From contig JAPLFG010000005.1 in assembly GCA_026390795.1 (NCBI GenBank), positions 348,200 through 412,199 of the forward strand: DNA of 64,000 bases, in the 5' to 3' direction. The translations under genes were made by a program, and so were the position numbers. Positions 54,633-64,000 of this stretch are shown piece by piece. The notes below the pieces were generated by a model. It worked only from the letters and a program-made list of their open reading frames with translations. It was not told the origin of the DNA and ran no database searches. Each line of letters starts with the position of its first letter. Within the stretch, counting starts at the first letter, position 1. This DNA is from Ignavibacteriales bacterium. Its GTDB lineage: Bacteria > Bacteroidota > Ignavibacteria > Ignavibacteriales > Melioribacteraceae.

Positions 54633-55310
54633 TTAACTTTTTTTTAGCACATCTTTAATCTTCACCAATAAATAATCCAAATCTTGTTCCGGAGTTAACG
54701 CAGAATTATCAAACTCGATTGCATCTTCTGCTTTACGTAAAGGAGAAACTTCTCTTCCGCTGTCAAGCTTATCTCTCTTTTCAAGATTTTCTTTTACTTC
54801 ATCATAAGTGATTGAAAAATTCTTTTCCTGAAATTCTCTCAATCTTCTTTTTGTACGGACGTCAATAGTTGCTGTTAGGAAAACTTTCAGATCAGCATTA
54901 GGAAATACGACAGTAGTAACATCTCGTCCTTCGGCAACAATATTGCCTTCGTTGCCAAGCTTTTTCTGAATTTTTACAAGTTCCGAGCGAACTTCAGGAA
55001 TTTTACTTATGTCGCTCACTTTTGCATTCACTTCTGCGCTTCTAATCTGCTCGGTAACTTCTTCATCATTTGCAAAGACTCTAGTAATGCCGTTTTCAAA
55101 TCTTAGCTTAAGATTAATCCGCCTCGCCAATTCGATAACAGCGGAGATATCTTCCGAAATTCCGTCACGGAGAGCAAGAAAAGTTATTGCGCGGTACATT
55201 GCACCCGTATCCAAATATATGAATCCGAGCTTTTGAGCAATGTTTTTAGCAGCAGTACTTTTACCGGAACCGGCGGGACCGTCTATTGCTATGATAATTT
55301 TATTTGACAT
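54633..55310 (-). CDS. cmk: Cytidylate kinase
   Basis: The 225-residue enzyme has the P-loop IDGPAGSGKSTAAKNI, LGFIYLDTGAMYRA and the substrate-binding VAEGRDVTTVVFPNADLK stretch (in part). It phosphorylates CMP and dCMP with ATP. The order cmk-rpsA is common in bacteria. Its start is in a gap of about 160 bases. Confidence 0.97.
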   Translation of the reverse strand: MSNKIIIAIDGPAGSGKSTAAKNIAQKLGFIYLDTGAMYRAITFLALRDGISEDISAVIELARRINLKLRFENGITRVFANDEEVTEQIRSAEVNAKVSDISKIPEVRSELVKIQKKLGNEGNIVAEGRDVTTVVFPNADLKVFLTATIDVRTKRRLREFQEKNFSITYDEVKENLEKRDKLDSGREVSPLRKAEDAIEFDNSALTPEQDLDYLLVKIKDVLKKS

Positions 55311-55469
55311 TTGGCTTGCAAAAATAGGAAATCAACCCCGATGCTGCAAATTAATAATCTAATTTAATTCCAGACAGTAGTTTGATCCAATAATGAGGAA
55401 ATTAGATGAAATTCTTTCTCATTTTGATGATTTTGAACTTAACTGCGAAAAGATCTGAAAGGATTGTTT

Positions 55470-56639
55470 TTAACCTCCTCTCAAAGCATTAACAATATTT
55501 AGCCTTGCAGCACGAACCGATGGTAAAAAACCTCCAACGAAGCCCATGATAATAGCAAAAATGAATGATGAAATGACGATCGAAAACGATAGCGCGAATG
55601 AAAATGATAATTCTGCGAATGAACTAAAGTTCAGAGTTGAAACAGTGAAAAATTGTAAAAACGATGCGAAGAATAATCCAACTACAGCGCCTATCACCGA
55701 GATAAAAAGCGCTTCAGTTAAGAATGCAACTAAAATACTTCTTCTGCTGAAACCTAAAGAGCGCATTGTTCCAATTTCAACTGTGCGATTAGCAACAGCC
55801 GAATACATTGTAATCATTGCACCAATTATTGCACCGATACTGAAAATTACCGTGATAAAAATTCCAAGTACGCGGATGAATGTTGCAAGAAATTCCGATT
55901 GTTCTTCAAAAAATTTCTGTTCTATCTTAGGTTCGAATTGGACCAGACGCTTGTCGGTTTCAAATGCAATTTTACATTTTTCAAAATCATTAGTATTTGC
56001 CATTTTAAATGTAAGTGTGGAAACGGAACTTCCACGGTTAAGAGCATTTAGTAATTGATTTGAATCTCCCCACAATTCAGAATCAAATCCGCTTCCGTTC
56101 GATTCCATAATTCCAACAATTGTCCAATTATCTCCTGCGAATTTTACTGTGCTTCCTATCTGAGCGCCGAGAAATTTTTTAGATATTGCTTCGCCAACAA
56201 TTAATTCTCTCAAAGAAGGATTGAACATTCTTCCTTCTTTAATTTTGATTTGCGGACGCAATAAGAGTACATCGGGAGAAACGCCGCGTACAGTTACATT
56301 GCTCATTCCCCCTTTTTTAATTTCAAGATTGATTACAACGACCGGTTCTTCCGAGATGATCTGTTTGCCGTCATTCGATTTTGCAATGAAGGGTAAAGTC
56401 TTAATAACGTTACGCGTCTCACCATCGATGATACTTGATATCTCGCCGTTGGAAGCTTTTCTTGTTACCATTATGTTATCCGGCGATCCGGTTGCAATTA
56501 AAGTTTTTTGAACACCGTAAGCCATCATCAATACGGCAGCAAAAACAAAAACCACTAAGGCAATTCCGGTTACAGTAATTGCTGACGTAAGTTTTCTAGT
56601 ATAAAAACTTCTTAAAACATATTTGAATGGAACTGCCAT
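55470..56639 (-). CDS. ABC transporter permease, MacB/FtsX type, second copy
   Basis: The 389-residue protein has an N-terminal helix (LTSAITVTGIALVVFVFAAV), a large periplasmic domain and three C-terminal helices, with the VEIGTMRSLGFSRRSILVAF coupling-helix motif of FtsX-type permeases (in part). It is the last gene of the adaptor-ATPase-permease-permease run. It should pair with the upstream permease. It has no ATPase domain fused. Confidence 0.88.
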   Translation of the reverse strand: MAVPFKYVLRSFYTRKLTSAITVTGIALVVFVFAAVLMMAYGVQKTLIATGSPDNIMVTRKASNGEISSIIDGETRNVIKTLPFIAKSNDGKQIISEEPVVVINLEIKKGGMSNVTVRGVSPDVLLLRPQIKIKEGRMFNPSLRELIVGEAISKKFLGAQIGSTVKFAGDNWTIVGIMESNGSGFDSELWGDSNQLLNALNRGSSVSTLTFKMANTNDFEKCKIAFETDKRLVQFEPKIEQKFFEEQSEFLATFIRVLGIFITVIFSIGAIIGAMITMYSAVANRTVEIGTMRSLGFSRRSILVAFLTEALFISVIGAVVGLFFASFLQFFTVSTLNFSSFAELSFSFALSFSIVISSFIFAIIMGFVGGFLPSVRAARLNIVNALRGG

Positions 56640-56653
56640 GTCTACCTCTTTTT

Positions 56654-56713
56654 GTCATGTCGCGCTTGCTGCGGAATCTATTTAAACTAGATTCCAGCTA
56701 TCGCTGGAATGAC
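56654..56713. repeat. REP-like hairpin between the two permease genes
   Basis: A left arm GTCATGTCGCGCTTGCTGCG then GGAATCTA faces TAGATTCCAGC. The right part ATTCCAGC-TATC-GCTGGAAT (56691-56710) is a perfect hairpin, ending GAC. This is the GTCATTCCAGC family of dispersed repeats, inside an operon. Confidence 0.75.
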
Positions 56714-56730
56714 ATTTTAATTATTAAAAA

Positions 56731-57888
56731 TCATCCTACAAACCTAAATCCATCAACAATTTTTGTGTTGAGTGCTTTATGTATCGGAAAGACAGATGCT
56801 ATAACACCAATAAAAATTGCGGAGGCTGCAGCCAGTATAACAGTTATCGGTTCAATAAAGAAGAACGGGAAAAATCCTTTCGGCATAACCTGTTCGAATC
56901 CGGCTACAATCGGATAGAGTAAAGAAATTCCAATTCCAGCTCCCAAACAAGAGATTAACATTGATTCACCAAGTATCAATCCTGTTAAATGGTAAGCTGA
57001 GAATCCGAGTGTTTTAAATACTGCATATTCTCTTGTTCTTTCTCGGGCAGACATAACCATCGTATTTGCAAGAACCAGCATAATTATTCCAATAATCGCA
57101 AAGGACATAAAATTCATTGCGGTAATAATTGCACCTGAAGCGGAAACAAATCCTTGTGTAAATGCTTTTTCCGTTTCCGTCTTTGTCTCTGCAGTTGAAT
57201 TTTTAAATTCCGCATCAATCTTTTCCGATATCTGAGCGGAGTTGTTTGTATTATCAATCTTAACTATGAACCAAAAAAATTGATCGCCCCTTACCGGGGT
57301 TTCCTGTTTGATTCTTTCATTTAGATAATCCCAATGAAAGAGCATCTGAGTTGCATCTGTATTTTTATTCTGTGGTAGATAAATTCCGCTCACAACAAAT
57401 TCCCATCTGCCCGGAAAGATATCTCCATCGAGAACTATGATATCTCCAATCTTGAATTTATATTGATCCGCAATTGATTTACCTACAATACAACCGTTCC
57501 GTTCTTTTTTATAACGATCGAAGTCATTTTTAGAGACCATAAATTCTGGATACAGATCAAAATAATTATCGTCAATTGCCACTCTTGCAAAGAAATTACT
57601 TTTATCTTTGTAAGTACCGCCGAACCACGCGGCTCCGCAGACTTCCTTAACTCCGGGAACTGATTCAATTTTAGTTTTGTATGCTAGCGGTAGCGGAAAT
57701 ATAAATGAAACCGCCTGACGTGTAATTAATCTGTCCGCACCGGCAGCATCAACACTTGAATCCCAAATTGTTACTACGGTTCTCAATAATCCATAAGCGA
57801 TTACTGCAATCGCAATTCCAAAAATAGTTAATGATGTTCTCAGTTTATGCCGCAGAGCATTCTTAAAAATTAATTTGAATACTTTCAT
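56731..57888 (-). CDS. ABC transporter permease, MacB/FtsX type, first copy
   Basis: The 385-residue protein has the same layout as its neighbour: one N-terminal helix, a periplasmic domain and three C-terminal helices, with ARERTREYAVFKTLGFSAYH as the coupling region. The two are similar in plan but clearly divergent, so they likely form a heterodimer served by the ATPase at 57997. Confidence 0.87.
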   Translation of the reverse strand: MKVFKLIFKNALRHKLRTSLTIFGIAIAVIAYGLLRTVVTIWDSSVDAAGADRLITRQAVSFIFPLPLAYKTKIESVPGVKEVCGAAWFGGTYKDKSNFFARVAIDDNYFDLYPEFMVSKNDFDRYKKERNGCIVGKSIADQYKFKIGDIIVLDGDIFPGRWEFVVSGIYLPQNKNTDATQMLFHWDYLNERIKQETPVRGDQFFWFIVKIDNTNNSAQISEKIDAEFKNSTAETKTETEKAFTQGFVSASGAIITAMNFMSFAIIGIIMLVLANTMVMSARERTREYAVFKTLGFSAYHLTGLILGESMLISCLGAGIGISLLYPIVAGFEQVMPKGFFPFFFIEPITVILAAASAIFIGVIASVFPIHKALNTKIVDGFRFVG

Positions 57889-57996
57889 TTCTGCTCCTTA
57901 AAGGGGTGTGAGAAAGTATCGTCCCACATCCTCAAAATTTCTATTCTTGAAAAGTACTCTGTCAATTGTATTAATAAAGAAATCATCTCAAACCCC

Positions 57997-58668
57997 TTAA
58001 ACCAAATCGCCTTTTTCTAAGTGAAGCAGGCGCGTTGCTTTTTCCGCCGCATGAGGATCATGAGTTACCATTACAATTGTTTTCTTAAATTCTTTATTGA
58101 GCCGTTCCATCAAAGTGAGAATTTCTTCTGCAGAAGTTCTATCCAAATCGCCTGTCGGTTCGTCGGCAACCAAAATTACCGGATCGGTTACAATTGCGCG
58201 GGCAATTGCAACACGCTGTTCCTGTCCGCCGGACAGTTGTTTCGGATAGTGATGAATCCTATCGCCAAGTCCCACAATGCTCAACACGTTCTCAACGTGT
58301 TTTCTTCTATCTGACTTTGAAAGTTTAGTTAGAAGAAGTGGGAGTTCAACATTTTCATATGCAGTTAGAACAGGAATCAAATTATAAAATTGAAATACAA
58401 AACCGACATTGGCAGACCGCCATTTAGCAAGACCGGATTCATTCAGCCTTGCAATGTCTGTTCCGGCGACATTCAATTCTCCTTTTGAAGGGCGATCAAT
58501 TCCTGCAATAAGATTTAGCAGAGTTGTTTTACCGGAACCGGAAGGTCCCATCAAAGCTAGGAATTCTCCTTCTTCAACATTTAGTGTTAAATCATGAAGA
58601 ACAGGAATTTCCAAACTGTTTCTCCAATACGATTTTGAAACGTTCTTTACTTGTATTATTACAGACAT
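57997..58668 (-). CDS. ABC transporter ATPase, MacB/LolD type
   Basis: The 223-residue ATPase has Walker A GPSGSGKTT, the signature LSGGQEQRVAIARA, Walker B VILVADEPTGDLD and the H-loop VMVTHDPHAA. These fit the MacB/LolD subgroup that works with FtsX-type permeases. It sits 25 bases downstream of the adaptor gene. Substrate is not determined. Confidence 0.94.
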   Translation of the reverse strand: MSVIIQVKNVSKSYWRNSLEIPVLHDLTLNVEEGEFLALMGPSGSGKTTLLNLIAGIDRPSKGELNVAGTDIARLNESGLAKWRSANVGFVFQFYNLIPVLTAYENVELPLLLTKLSKSDRRKHVENVLSIVGLGDRIHHYPKQLSGGQEQRVAIARAIVTDPVILVADEPTGDLDRTSAEEILTLMERLNKEFKKTIVMVTHDPHAAEKATRLLHLEKGDLV

Positions 58669-58693
58669 ATTTTCTCCTGCTTTTCTTAAAACT

Positions 58694-59887
58694 TTATTTC
58701 AATTTTACTTTTACGCCGTCTTTAATTTTTTCATCAATCGTCTCGATAATTTTATCTCCGTTCATCAGTCCGGATTTTATTTCGATATATGAACCAAGTT
58801 CTCTACCTGTAGTTACAGGAACTTCGATAGCTGTCTCATCACGCACCATATAAACAACTTTTGCGTTGTTACGGGTAAAAACCGAACCGATAGGAACAAC
58901 GAGAAATTGTTTTGTCTCTTGAATGTTTTCATTCTTTGAATTTTCATTTAAGAAAATTACTTTTGCGCTCATTTCCGGCAGAACTCTTTGATCGTAATTT
59001 TTAAATCCGACTTTAACCATTACAGTTGCTTTGGAACGGTCTGCGGTTGGAACAATCTTGGCAACATAACCGGGATAAGCGTTATCAGGATAAGCGTCAA
59101 GACGTATTTCACAATCTTGATTAATATTAATTTTTTCAATGTTGGATTCCGATACATCAATCTCGGCTTGAAGTGAAGTCATATCAGCCATCAAAACAAC
59201 CGCTGCTTTGGAATTTACACCTGCTCCGAGAGGTGCAACAACTTCGCCAACATCTGCATTTTTTGTTAGGACCGTTCCGTTGAACGGTGCGCGTATTAAA
59301 GTATTTTCCATTGCAACTTCAGCACCTTGAAGCAGAGCTTTGGCAACTTCGATTGAAGCAAGCACACGGTTATACCTTGACTGCGCTCCATCCAATTCCA
59401 TCTGAGAAGCTGAGCCGGATTTAAATAAACTTTGGTAACGTTTATAATTATTATCCGCGTCGGTAAGATCAGCTTCGTTGAGTTTCAAATTTGCTTTTGC
59501 CTGTTCAAGCTGAGCTTTGATATCACTGTCGTCAATTCTTGCAATCACCTGGTTTTTTTGAACGCGGTCTCCTTCAACAACACCAAGGTAGACCAAACGT
59601 CCCGTTCCTTTAGAAGCAACAGCAGCTTTTCTTTGCGCAACCACATATCCGCTTGCAGTTAAAACAGCATTTGTCTGTGCCGGTGACTGCAAAGTAACAG
59701 ATGTTAATTTTACTTCAACAGCGGGGTTGGTAAAGGATTTCCATCCAAAATAAATTATAAGAATGAAAATAATAATTCCCGCAATCGTTGCAATCATCTT
59801 AAACATCTTACCGCGCTGTTCAGGATTTTTAAGTTCGGTCGCTCTGTCAATTTTTAATGATGATAAATCTGCGTTTGTAGTTTTCAC
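58694..59887 (-). CDS. Periplasmic adaptor (MacA/HlyD-like) of the efflux system
   Basis: The 397-residue protein has one N-terminal helix (MIATIAGIIIFILIIYFGW), a lipoyl/barrel-sandwich part (VASKGTGRLVYLGVVEGDRV), a helical hairpin (LEQAKANLKLNEADLTDADN) and a beta-barrel part ending in KDGVKVKLK. It should bridge the inner membrane permeases to an outer membrane channel. No TolC-like gene is in the window, so that partner is elsewhere. Confidence 0.9.
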   Translation of the reverse strand: MKTTNADLSSLKIDRATELKNPEQRGKMFKMIATIAGIIIFILIIYFGWKSFTNPAVEVKLTSVTLQSPAQTNAVLTASGYVVAQRKAAVASKGTGRLVYLGVVEGDRVQKNQVIARIDDSDIKAQLEQAKANLKLNEADLTDADNNYKRYQSLFKSGSASQMELDGAQSRYNRVLASIEVAKALLQGAEVAMENTLIRAPFNGTVLTKNADVGEVVAPLGAGVNSKAAVVLMADMTSLQAEIDVSESNIEKININQDCEIRLDAYPDNAYPGYVAKIVPTADRSKATVMVKVGFKNYDQRVLPEMSAKVIFLNENSKNENIQETKQFLVVPIGSVFTRNNAKVVYMVRDETAIEVPVTTGRELGSYIEIKSGLMNGDKIIETIDEKIKDGVKVKLK

Positions 59888-60129
59888 TTTTATACTCTAT
59901 AGTTTTAACAGTTTTCGGTTATAAATAAAAAGTTGAGTCGAAATTATGAATTCCAGATTATTCAAACAAGAGAATCATAAAAATTTTGTGCTAGTTCAAT
60001 TTATCAAAGATATTTTTGTCTTGAGATTTTTTTTCAAAACCAAAATAAATTAATTCATTGATACGAATAATAAATAATCGGCGAGTTAAGGAAATTAATC
60101 GGTGAATGAAATTTTCAAAAAAAATATAA

Positions 60130-60897
60130 CTAATAAGATTTCAATACATCAATCATCCGCTTCTGCACCTTTCCATTTGTTGCTAATATTTGTTTGGAGA
60201 AAATATCAATTTCCTCTCCTGCAAAATTTGTAACAACACCGCCGGCTTCTTCTATAATTAATTTGCCGGCACACATATCCCATGGATGAAGATGCACTTC
60301 CCAAAATCCATCGAAAACGCCCGCAGCTACATAACACATATCAATTGCGGCGGATCCCAATCTTCTAACCGCACGGGAAGTTTTCAAAAATGCAGCAAAT
60401 CTTTCAATTGCAAAATCCGGATTATCATGAATATCGTATGGAAATCCGGTAACCAGCATACTCTTTCCTAAATCATCATTAGAACTGACTTGCAATTTTT
60501 TCCCATTTCGGAATGACCCGCTTCCAATTTCCGCAGAATAAATTTCATCCCGCATCACATCATAGACTACCCCGCAGATTGTTTCACTGTTTTTCTGAAG
60601 TCCGATTGAAACGGAAAATATCGGCAGTCCTAAAGCAAAATTGGTTGTTCCGTCAAGTGGATCAATTACCCATAAATAATCCGATGATGATTTATGCTCG
60701 CCGCTCTCTTCAGCAAGAACCGCATGAGTAGGAAATTCCTTCTTTATATAATTTATTATCGCTGCTTCCGATTTTTTATCTATTTCCGTTACCATATCCG
60801 TGATATTGGTTTTGAACTCAACAGAAAAATTTTTGCCAAATCCTTCTTTAACAATTTCTCCAGCTTCTTTCGAAATTTGAATTACTTTGTCAATCAT
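60130..60897 (-). CDS. Inositol monophosphatase family protein
   Basis: The 255-residue enzyme has the metal-site motifs AEESGEH, WVIDPLDGTTNFALGLP and WDMCAGKLIIEEAGG. Members hydrolyse inositol phosphates or, in bacteria, other sugar or nucleotide phosphates. Length is usual. It is the last minus-strand gene before the lon promoter region. Confidence 0.93.
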   Translation of the reverse strand: MIDKVIQISKEAGEIVKEGFGKNFSVEFKTNITDMVTEIDKKSEAAIINYIKKEFPTHAVLAEESGEHKSSSDYLWVIDPLDGTTNFALGLPIFSVSIGLQKNSETICGVVYDVMRDEIYSAEIGSGSFRNGKKLQVSSNDDLGKSMLVTGFPYDIHDNPDFAIERFAAFLKTSRAVRRLGSAAIDMCYVAAGVFDGFWEVHLHPWDMCAGKLIIEEAGGVVTNFAGEEIDIFSKQILATNGKVQKRMIDVLKSY

Positions 60898-60991
60898 AAT
60901 CTTCCATAAATTGTTTTTACAAAAATAGTTTAATAAAAGTTTTCCTGCTGTTAATCTTGTTAATGCTTTTCAGACTCATATTCTTGTTTGT

Positions 60992-61186
60992 GATCTTGCT
61001 CTTTTTCATGATCTTCATCTTTCTCTCTTTCATGATCTTGATCTTCCTCTTTTTCATGATCTTCATCTTACTCTCTTTCGTGATCTTGATCTTGCTCTTT
61101 TTCATGATCTTGATCTATACATTCCTAAGGTGCTAAGAATAAGATCATGATTAAGATTAGGATCATGAGCAAGATTAAGAGGAAGG
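60992..61186. repeat. 24/48-bp higher-order tandem array with inverted arm upstream of lon
   Basis: Starting at 60992, units of 24 bases (GATCTT-GATCTT-GCTCTT-TTTCAT type) follow each other: 61010-61033, 61034-61057, 61058-61081 and 61082-61105, with partial units before and after. Alternate units match better, so the real period is 48: 61010-61057 and 61058-61105 differ at only 3 of 48 positions. A reverse-oriented arm (GATCATGAGCAAGATTAAGA) follows at about 61161-61180. A short lysine-rich frame across it is a by-product. Confidence 0.85.
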
Positions 61187-61218
61187 GAATTAGATAAAAT
61201 AACCGTTATTAGTCTTCC

Positions 61219-61247
61219 TTGATAGCCCTATGATTTATTGGTATATT
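61219..61247 (+). promoter_or_regulatory. Probable lon promoter
   Basis: TTGATA (61219-61224) and TATATT (61242-61247) are spaced by exactly 17 bases. The expected transcript start (about 61254) is between the two possible lon starts, supporting 61283. I see no CIRCE-like heat-shock operator. Confidence 0.55.
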
Positions 61248-61282
61248 TTGATTGTAAATCAAATACGGAGTTTTTAACCCTG

Positions 61283-63703
61283 ATGAATGAAAAAAATACA
61301 AAGCTCAGCGATGAAATTACGAGTATAGAGAACATTCCGCACGTTCTTCCCGTTCTGCCGTTACGTGATAATGTGATATTCCCCTACATGATTTTCCCCG
61401 TTCTAGTAGGACGTGAGCAATCAATCCGGGCGGCAAATTTTGCACTCGATAATTCCAAATATATTTTCCTCGCCGCGCAAAAAAGATCGAATGTTGAAGA
61501 ACCGGCAAAAGAAGATATTTATATAGAAGGAACAATCGCCAAAATAATTCAAATATTAAAATTGCCAAACGGTCTCTTGAAAATTCTGGTTGATGGAATT
61601 ATTCAAGGAAGAATTATTGCTTACACCGAACGAACCAATTTTTTTGAGGCTGAGATAGAAGTCATTACTCCCAAAAATGAAGACAAGCGGGAAATGAATG
61701 CCCTCTTGCGGCAAATGTCTACATTATTCAAAGAATATGTTAAAATAAATAAATCAATACCTCCGGAAGCTGTTCATGCGTTTGATAATATTGATGAACC
61801 GGACAGAAAATTGTTTTACGTTGCCGCGAATATCAATCAACAAATCGATGTGAAGCAAAAGATACTTCAAAATTTTTCATTGAAAGATCAACTTTATGAA
61901 GTGATCCGTTTACTAAACTCCGAAATTGAAATATTGAAAATCGAAAAAGAGATTGAAGGTAAAGTCCAGGATAATATACAAAAGACACAGCGGAAATTTA
62001 TTATACAAGAGCAGATCAGAATTCTGCAGGATGAACTTGGAGAGGAAGAAGAGACATCGCCCGATTTTATAAAACTGAAAGAAAGAATCGATACGGCAAA
62101 AATGCCTAAAGCAGTTTTTGAAAAAGCGATTGAAGAATTTACTAAATTGAAGAAGACTCCACCAAGTTCACCGGAATCAACAGTTATACGCAACTATCTG
62201 GATTGGCTTGTTGATGTTCCTTGGCACACAAAAACTAAAGATCACCTTGATATAAAAAACGTTCGTAAAATTTTAGATGAAGATCATTACGGGCTTGATA
62301 AACCTAAAGAAAGAATTGTTGAACATATTGCTGTGTTAAATCTTGTGAAAAATATGCGCGGACAAATTTTATGTTTTGTGGGACCTCCCGGAGTTGGAAA
62401 AACTTCTTTAGGAAAATCAATTGCACGGGCAATCGGAAGGAATTTTGTACGCATTTCTCTCGGTGGAGTTAGAGACGAAGCTGAAATTCGAGGTCATAGA
62501 AGGACTTATATCGGCTCTATGCCGGGGAAAATAATTCAATCTATGAAGCGCGCTAAAACAATAAATCCCGTAATGCTTCTTGATGAAATAGATAAAATGA
62601 GCATGGATTTCCGAGGCGACCCTTCTTCTGCAATGTTGGAAGTGTTAGATCCCGAACAGAACCATACTTTCAATGACCACTATCTTGATATAGATTATGA
62701 TCTTTCTCAAGTAATGTTTATAACTACTGCTAATGTTCGTTACAATATTCCCCTTCCTCTTCAGGACAGAATGGAAATTATTGAGTTGCCCGGTTATCTG
62801 GAACACGAAAAAATTCAGATTGCAAAACGCCATATAATTCCGAAGCAAATTGCAGCTCATGGTTTGGAAAAATTTAATGTTGAGTATAAAGATGAAGCGA
62901 TAAATAAAATTATTATGGAGTACACCCGGGAAGCCGGAGTAAGAAATCTAGAACGTGAAATAGCTTCTGTATTAAGAAAGACAGCTCGAGAAATAGTTTC
63001 TACTCATTCGAACAATGGAAAATCATTAAAATCAAAGAAGAAATTTCCAATTGATTCAGCTCTAGTAGAAAAATTTCTAGGTGTTCCAAGATTCAGAGCT
63101 CAAAAAGCTGATAAAGAATTAAGAGTTGGAAGTGTTACAGGTTTAGCATGGACTAGTGTTGGCGGAGAAATTCTTCAGGTGGATGCAACTGTAATGACTG
63201 GTGCAGAAAAACTTACAATCACCGGACAAATTGGAAACGTGATGAAGGAATCGGCTCAGGCAGCATTAAGCTACTTACGATCAAACGCAAAAGATTTTGG
63301 TCTTGATGCACACTTTTCAAAAGGAAAAGAAATTCATATTCATTTACCCGAGGGTGCAATTCCAAAGGACGGACCGAGCGCAGGTATTACACTTGCAATG
63401 GCAATGTATTCGGCACTCAGCAATAAACCGGCACGTAATGATATTGCAATGACCGGTGAAATTACATTGCGTGGGAAAGTACTACCTATCGGCGGATTAA
63501 ACGAAAAACTTTTAGCCGCAAGAAGAAATGGAATGAAGACGGTTCTAATTCCGAAGGAAAATGTAAAAGATCTGAGCGAAATTAAAAACGAGGTTAAGGA
63601 AGGATTAAAAATTGTCCCTATTGAGACAATTAAAGAAGCTTTGCCATACGTGTTTGAATCTCCGAGAGAAAAAAAATCAACTAGCAGAAAAAAGAAACGA
63701 TAA
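61283..63703 (+). CDS. lon: ATP-dependent Lon protease
   Basis: A TTG at 61238 extends the frame, but it overlaps the promoter -10 and the ATG at 61283 follows ACGGAG, so 61283 is preferred (806 residues). The N-terminal LON substrate-binding domain ([20 protein letters not shown]) is followed by the AAA+ module with [13 protein letters not shown] and LLDEIDKMS, and the Ser-Lys protease domain with [11 protein letters not shown] (catalytic serine) and [12 protein letters not shown] (lysine). It degrades damaged and regulatory proteins in the cytoplasm. It is transcribed alone, just after the repeat array. Confidence 0.97.
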   Translation: MNEKNTKLSDEITSIENIPHVLPVLPLRDNVIFPYMIFPVLVGREQSIRAANFALDNSKYIFLAAQKRSNVEEPAKEDIYIEGTIAKIIQILKLPNGLLKILVDGIIQGRIIAYTERTNFFEAEIEVITPKNEDKREMNALLRQMSTLFKEYVKINKSIPPEAVHAFDNIDEPDRKLFYVAANINQQIDVKQKILQNFSLKDQLYEVIRLLNSEIEILKIEKEIEGKVQDNIQKTQRKFIIQEQIRILQDELGEEEETSPDFIKLKERIDTAKMPKAVFEKAIEEFTKLKKTPPSSPESTVIRNYLDWLVDVPWHTKTKDHLDIKNVRKILDEDHYGLDKPKERIVEHIAVLNLVKNMRGQILCFVGPPGVGKTSLGKSIARAIGRNFVRISLGGVRDEAEIRGHRRTYIGSMPGKIIQSMKRAKTINPVMLLDEIDKMSMDFRGDPSSAMLEVLDPEQNHTFNDHYLDIDYDLSQVMFITTANVRYNIPLPLQDRMEIIELPGYLEHEKIQIAKRHIIPKQIAAHGLEKFNVEYKDEAINKIIMEYTREAGVRNLEREIASVLRKTAREIVSTHSNNGKSLKSKKKFPIDSALVEKFLGVPRFRAQKADKELRVGSVTGLAWTSVGGEILQVDATVMTGAEKLTITGQIGNVMKESAQAALSYLRSNAKDFGLDAHFSKGKEIHIHLPEGAIPKDGPSAGITLAMAMYSALSNKPARNDIAMTGEITLRGKVLPIGGLNEKLLAARRNGMKTVLIPKENVKDLSEIKNEVKEGLKIVPIETIKEALPYVFESPREKKSTSRKKKR

Positions 63704-63830
63704 TAATACTATAGAAAAGATCATCATTAAATTTGATATTAAGGTGAAGCTAATAGAATCATTATCTTAAAATAAATTCAACAAGAGATAATATTAAATG
63801 CTGGTTTTAAAGATTGGGGAGAATATTTAT

Positions 63831-64000
63831 GGACTTAAATAAGGATGTCTACAAGAATATTAATTCTGGTCGGTCTAATATTGCGCAAAAGGAAGAGCCA
63901 TTAAGTGAGGAAATAGTAGAAGAATTCAAGAATTATCTTGAGACACTTGAAAAAAAAATCGAAGAAAGATACGGAAGGGTTAGATTACAAGAACGGCTAA
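63831..64000 (+). CDS. Start of an unknown gene (runs off the window)
   Basis: An ATG at 63831 with GGGGAGA 6-7 bases before it opens a frame that stays open to the window end (56 codons). The peptide starts MDLNKDVYKNINSG and is rich in E and K (SEEIVEEFKNYLETLEKKIE), likely helical. No family is visible from this part. Confidence 0.55.

Noticed and set aside
55546-56058. 170-residue plus-strand frame inside the permease gene
   Set aside because: It is antisense to a well-conserved permease with clear FtsX motifs, with low-complexity N/K/S composition typical of a shadow frame.
55470-59887. RND efflux pump
   Set aside because: The adaptor resembles RND adaptors, but the partner genes are an ABC ATPase and FtsX-type permeases, so the system is MacAB-like.
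60917-61105. 62-residue lysine-rich frame (KKSKIKI-type) on the minus strand
   Set aside because: It is the forced translation of the 24/48-bp repeat array; no ribosome site and no homologous-looking sequence beyond the repeat.
60992-61186. CRISPR-like array
   Set aside because: Units abut one another with no unique spacers and the period is 24/48 bases of simple words, so it is a tandem repeat.

Overview
The window reads as chromosomal DNA of a low-GC member of the Bacteroidota/Chlorobi group, most likely an Ignavibacteria-type bacterium; this is inference from gene content. Supporting signs are SusC/SusD and Oar-like TonB receptors, a zinc-ribbon/TPR protein, a very short COX24-domain ribosomal-type protein and DUF4783/DUF5683-like proteins. 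Clear Shine-Dalgarno sequences and TTGACA/TATAAT-like promoters are also present, which is less typical of core Bacteroidetes. There is no prophage, insertion sequence, CRISPR array or rRNA operon. Most of the window is housekeeping and envelope genes.

Layout. 1-1464 (minus): start of the dcw cell-division cluster (mraZ, rsmH, ftsL-like start). 1668-5337: small membrane proteins, tRNA-Thr, a 31-residue mS38/COX24-like protein, a zinc-ribbon TPR protein, an HU/IHF protein, two anchored basic proteins and an HMA-AraC regulator. 5461-7905: copper chaperone and copper ATPase. 8005-11171: cupin, GMP reductase-like enzyme and a POT-type transporter bracketed by REP-like repeats. 11321-20181 (minus): probable four-gene operon of DUF4783-like protein, giant NtrY-like sensor kinase, UvrD helicase-nuclease and lipoprotein amidase. 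20275-24180 (minus): FN3 lipoprotein and the pyrR-pyrB-pyrC operon with a PyrR leader and attenuator. 24284-28158: OmpA protein, tRNA-Pro, a lipoprotein and a beta-barrel protein. 28356: YajQ. 28931-35716: two tandem paralogous TonB receptors. 36104-39981: NPP-type phosphodiesterase and an active/inactive M16 peptidase pair. 39985-44530 (minus): YibQ-like protein, crotonase, beta-barrel, DUF2231, SDR and truA. 45149-49323: SusC/SusD pair. 49558-52436: lipoprotein, DUF5683-like protein and mtaB. 52627-55310: rpsA and cmk. 55470-59887: four-gene MacAB-like efflux system. 60130: inositol monophosphatase family. 61283: lon. 63831: start of an unknown gene.

The most distinctive signals are not in gene families. 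First, the pyr leader has a recognisable PyrR-binding hairpin and an intrinsic terminator whose 3' stem carries the only good Shine-Dalgarno for pyrR. Second, a small AraC regulator carries its own HMA metal-binding domain just upstream of copZ-copA. Third, at least six families of short imperfect interspersed repeats are scattered through the window. Two of them lie in frame inside genes (mtaB and a DUF5683-like gene), and one forms a 24/48-bp higher-order array upstream of lon. I found no convincing wholly new multi-gene system; the repeat families and the copper regulator are the best leads.
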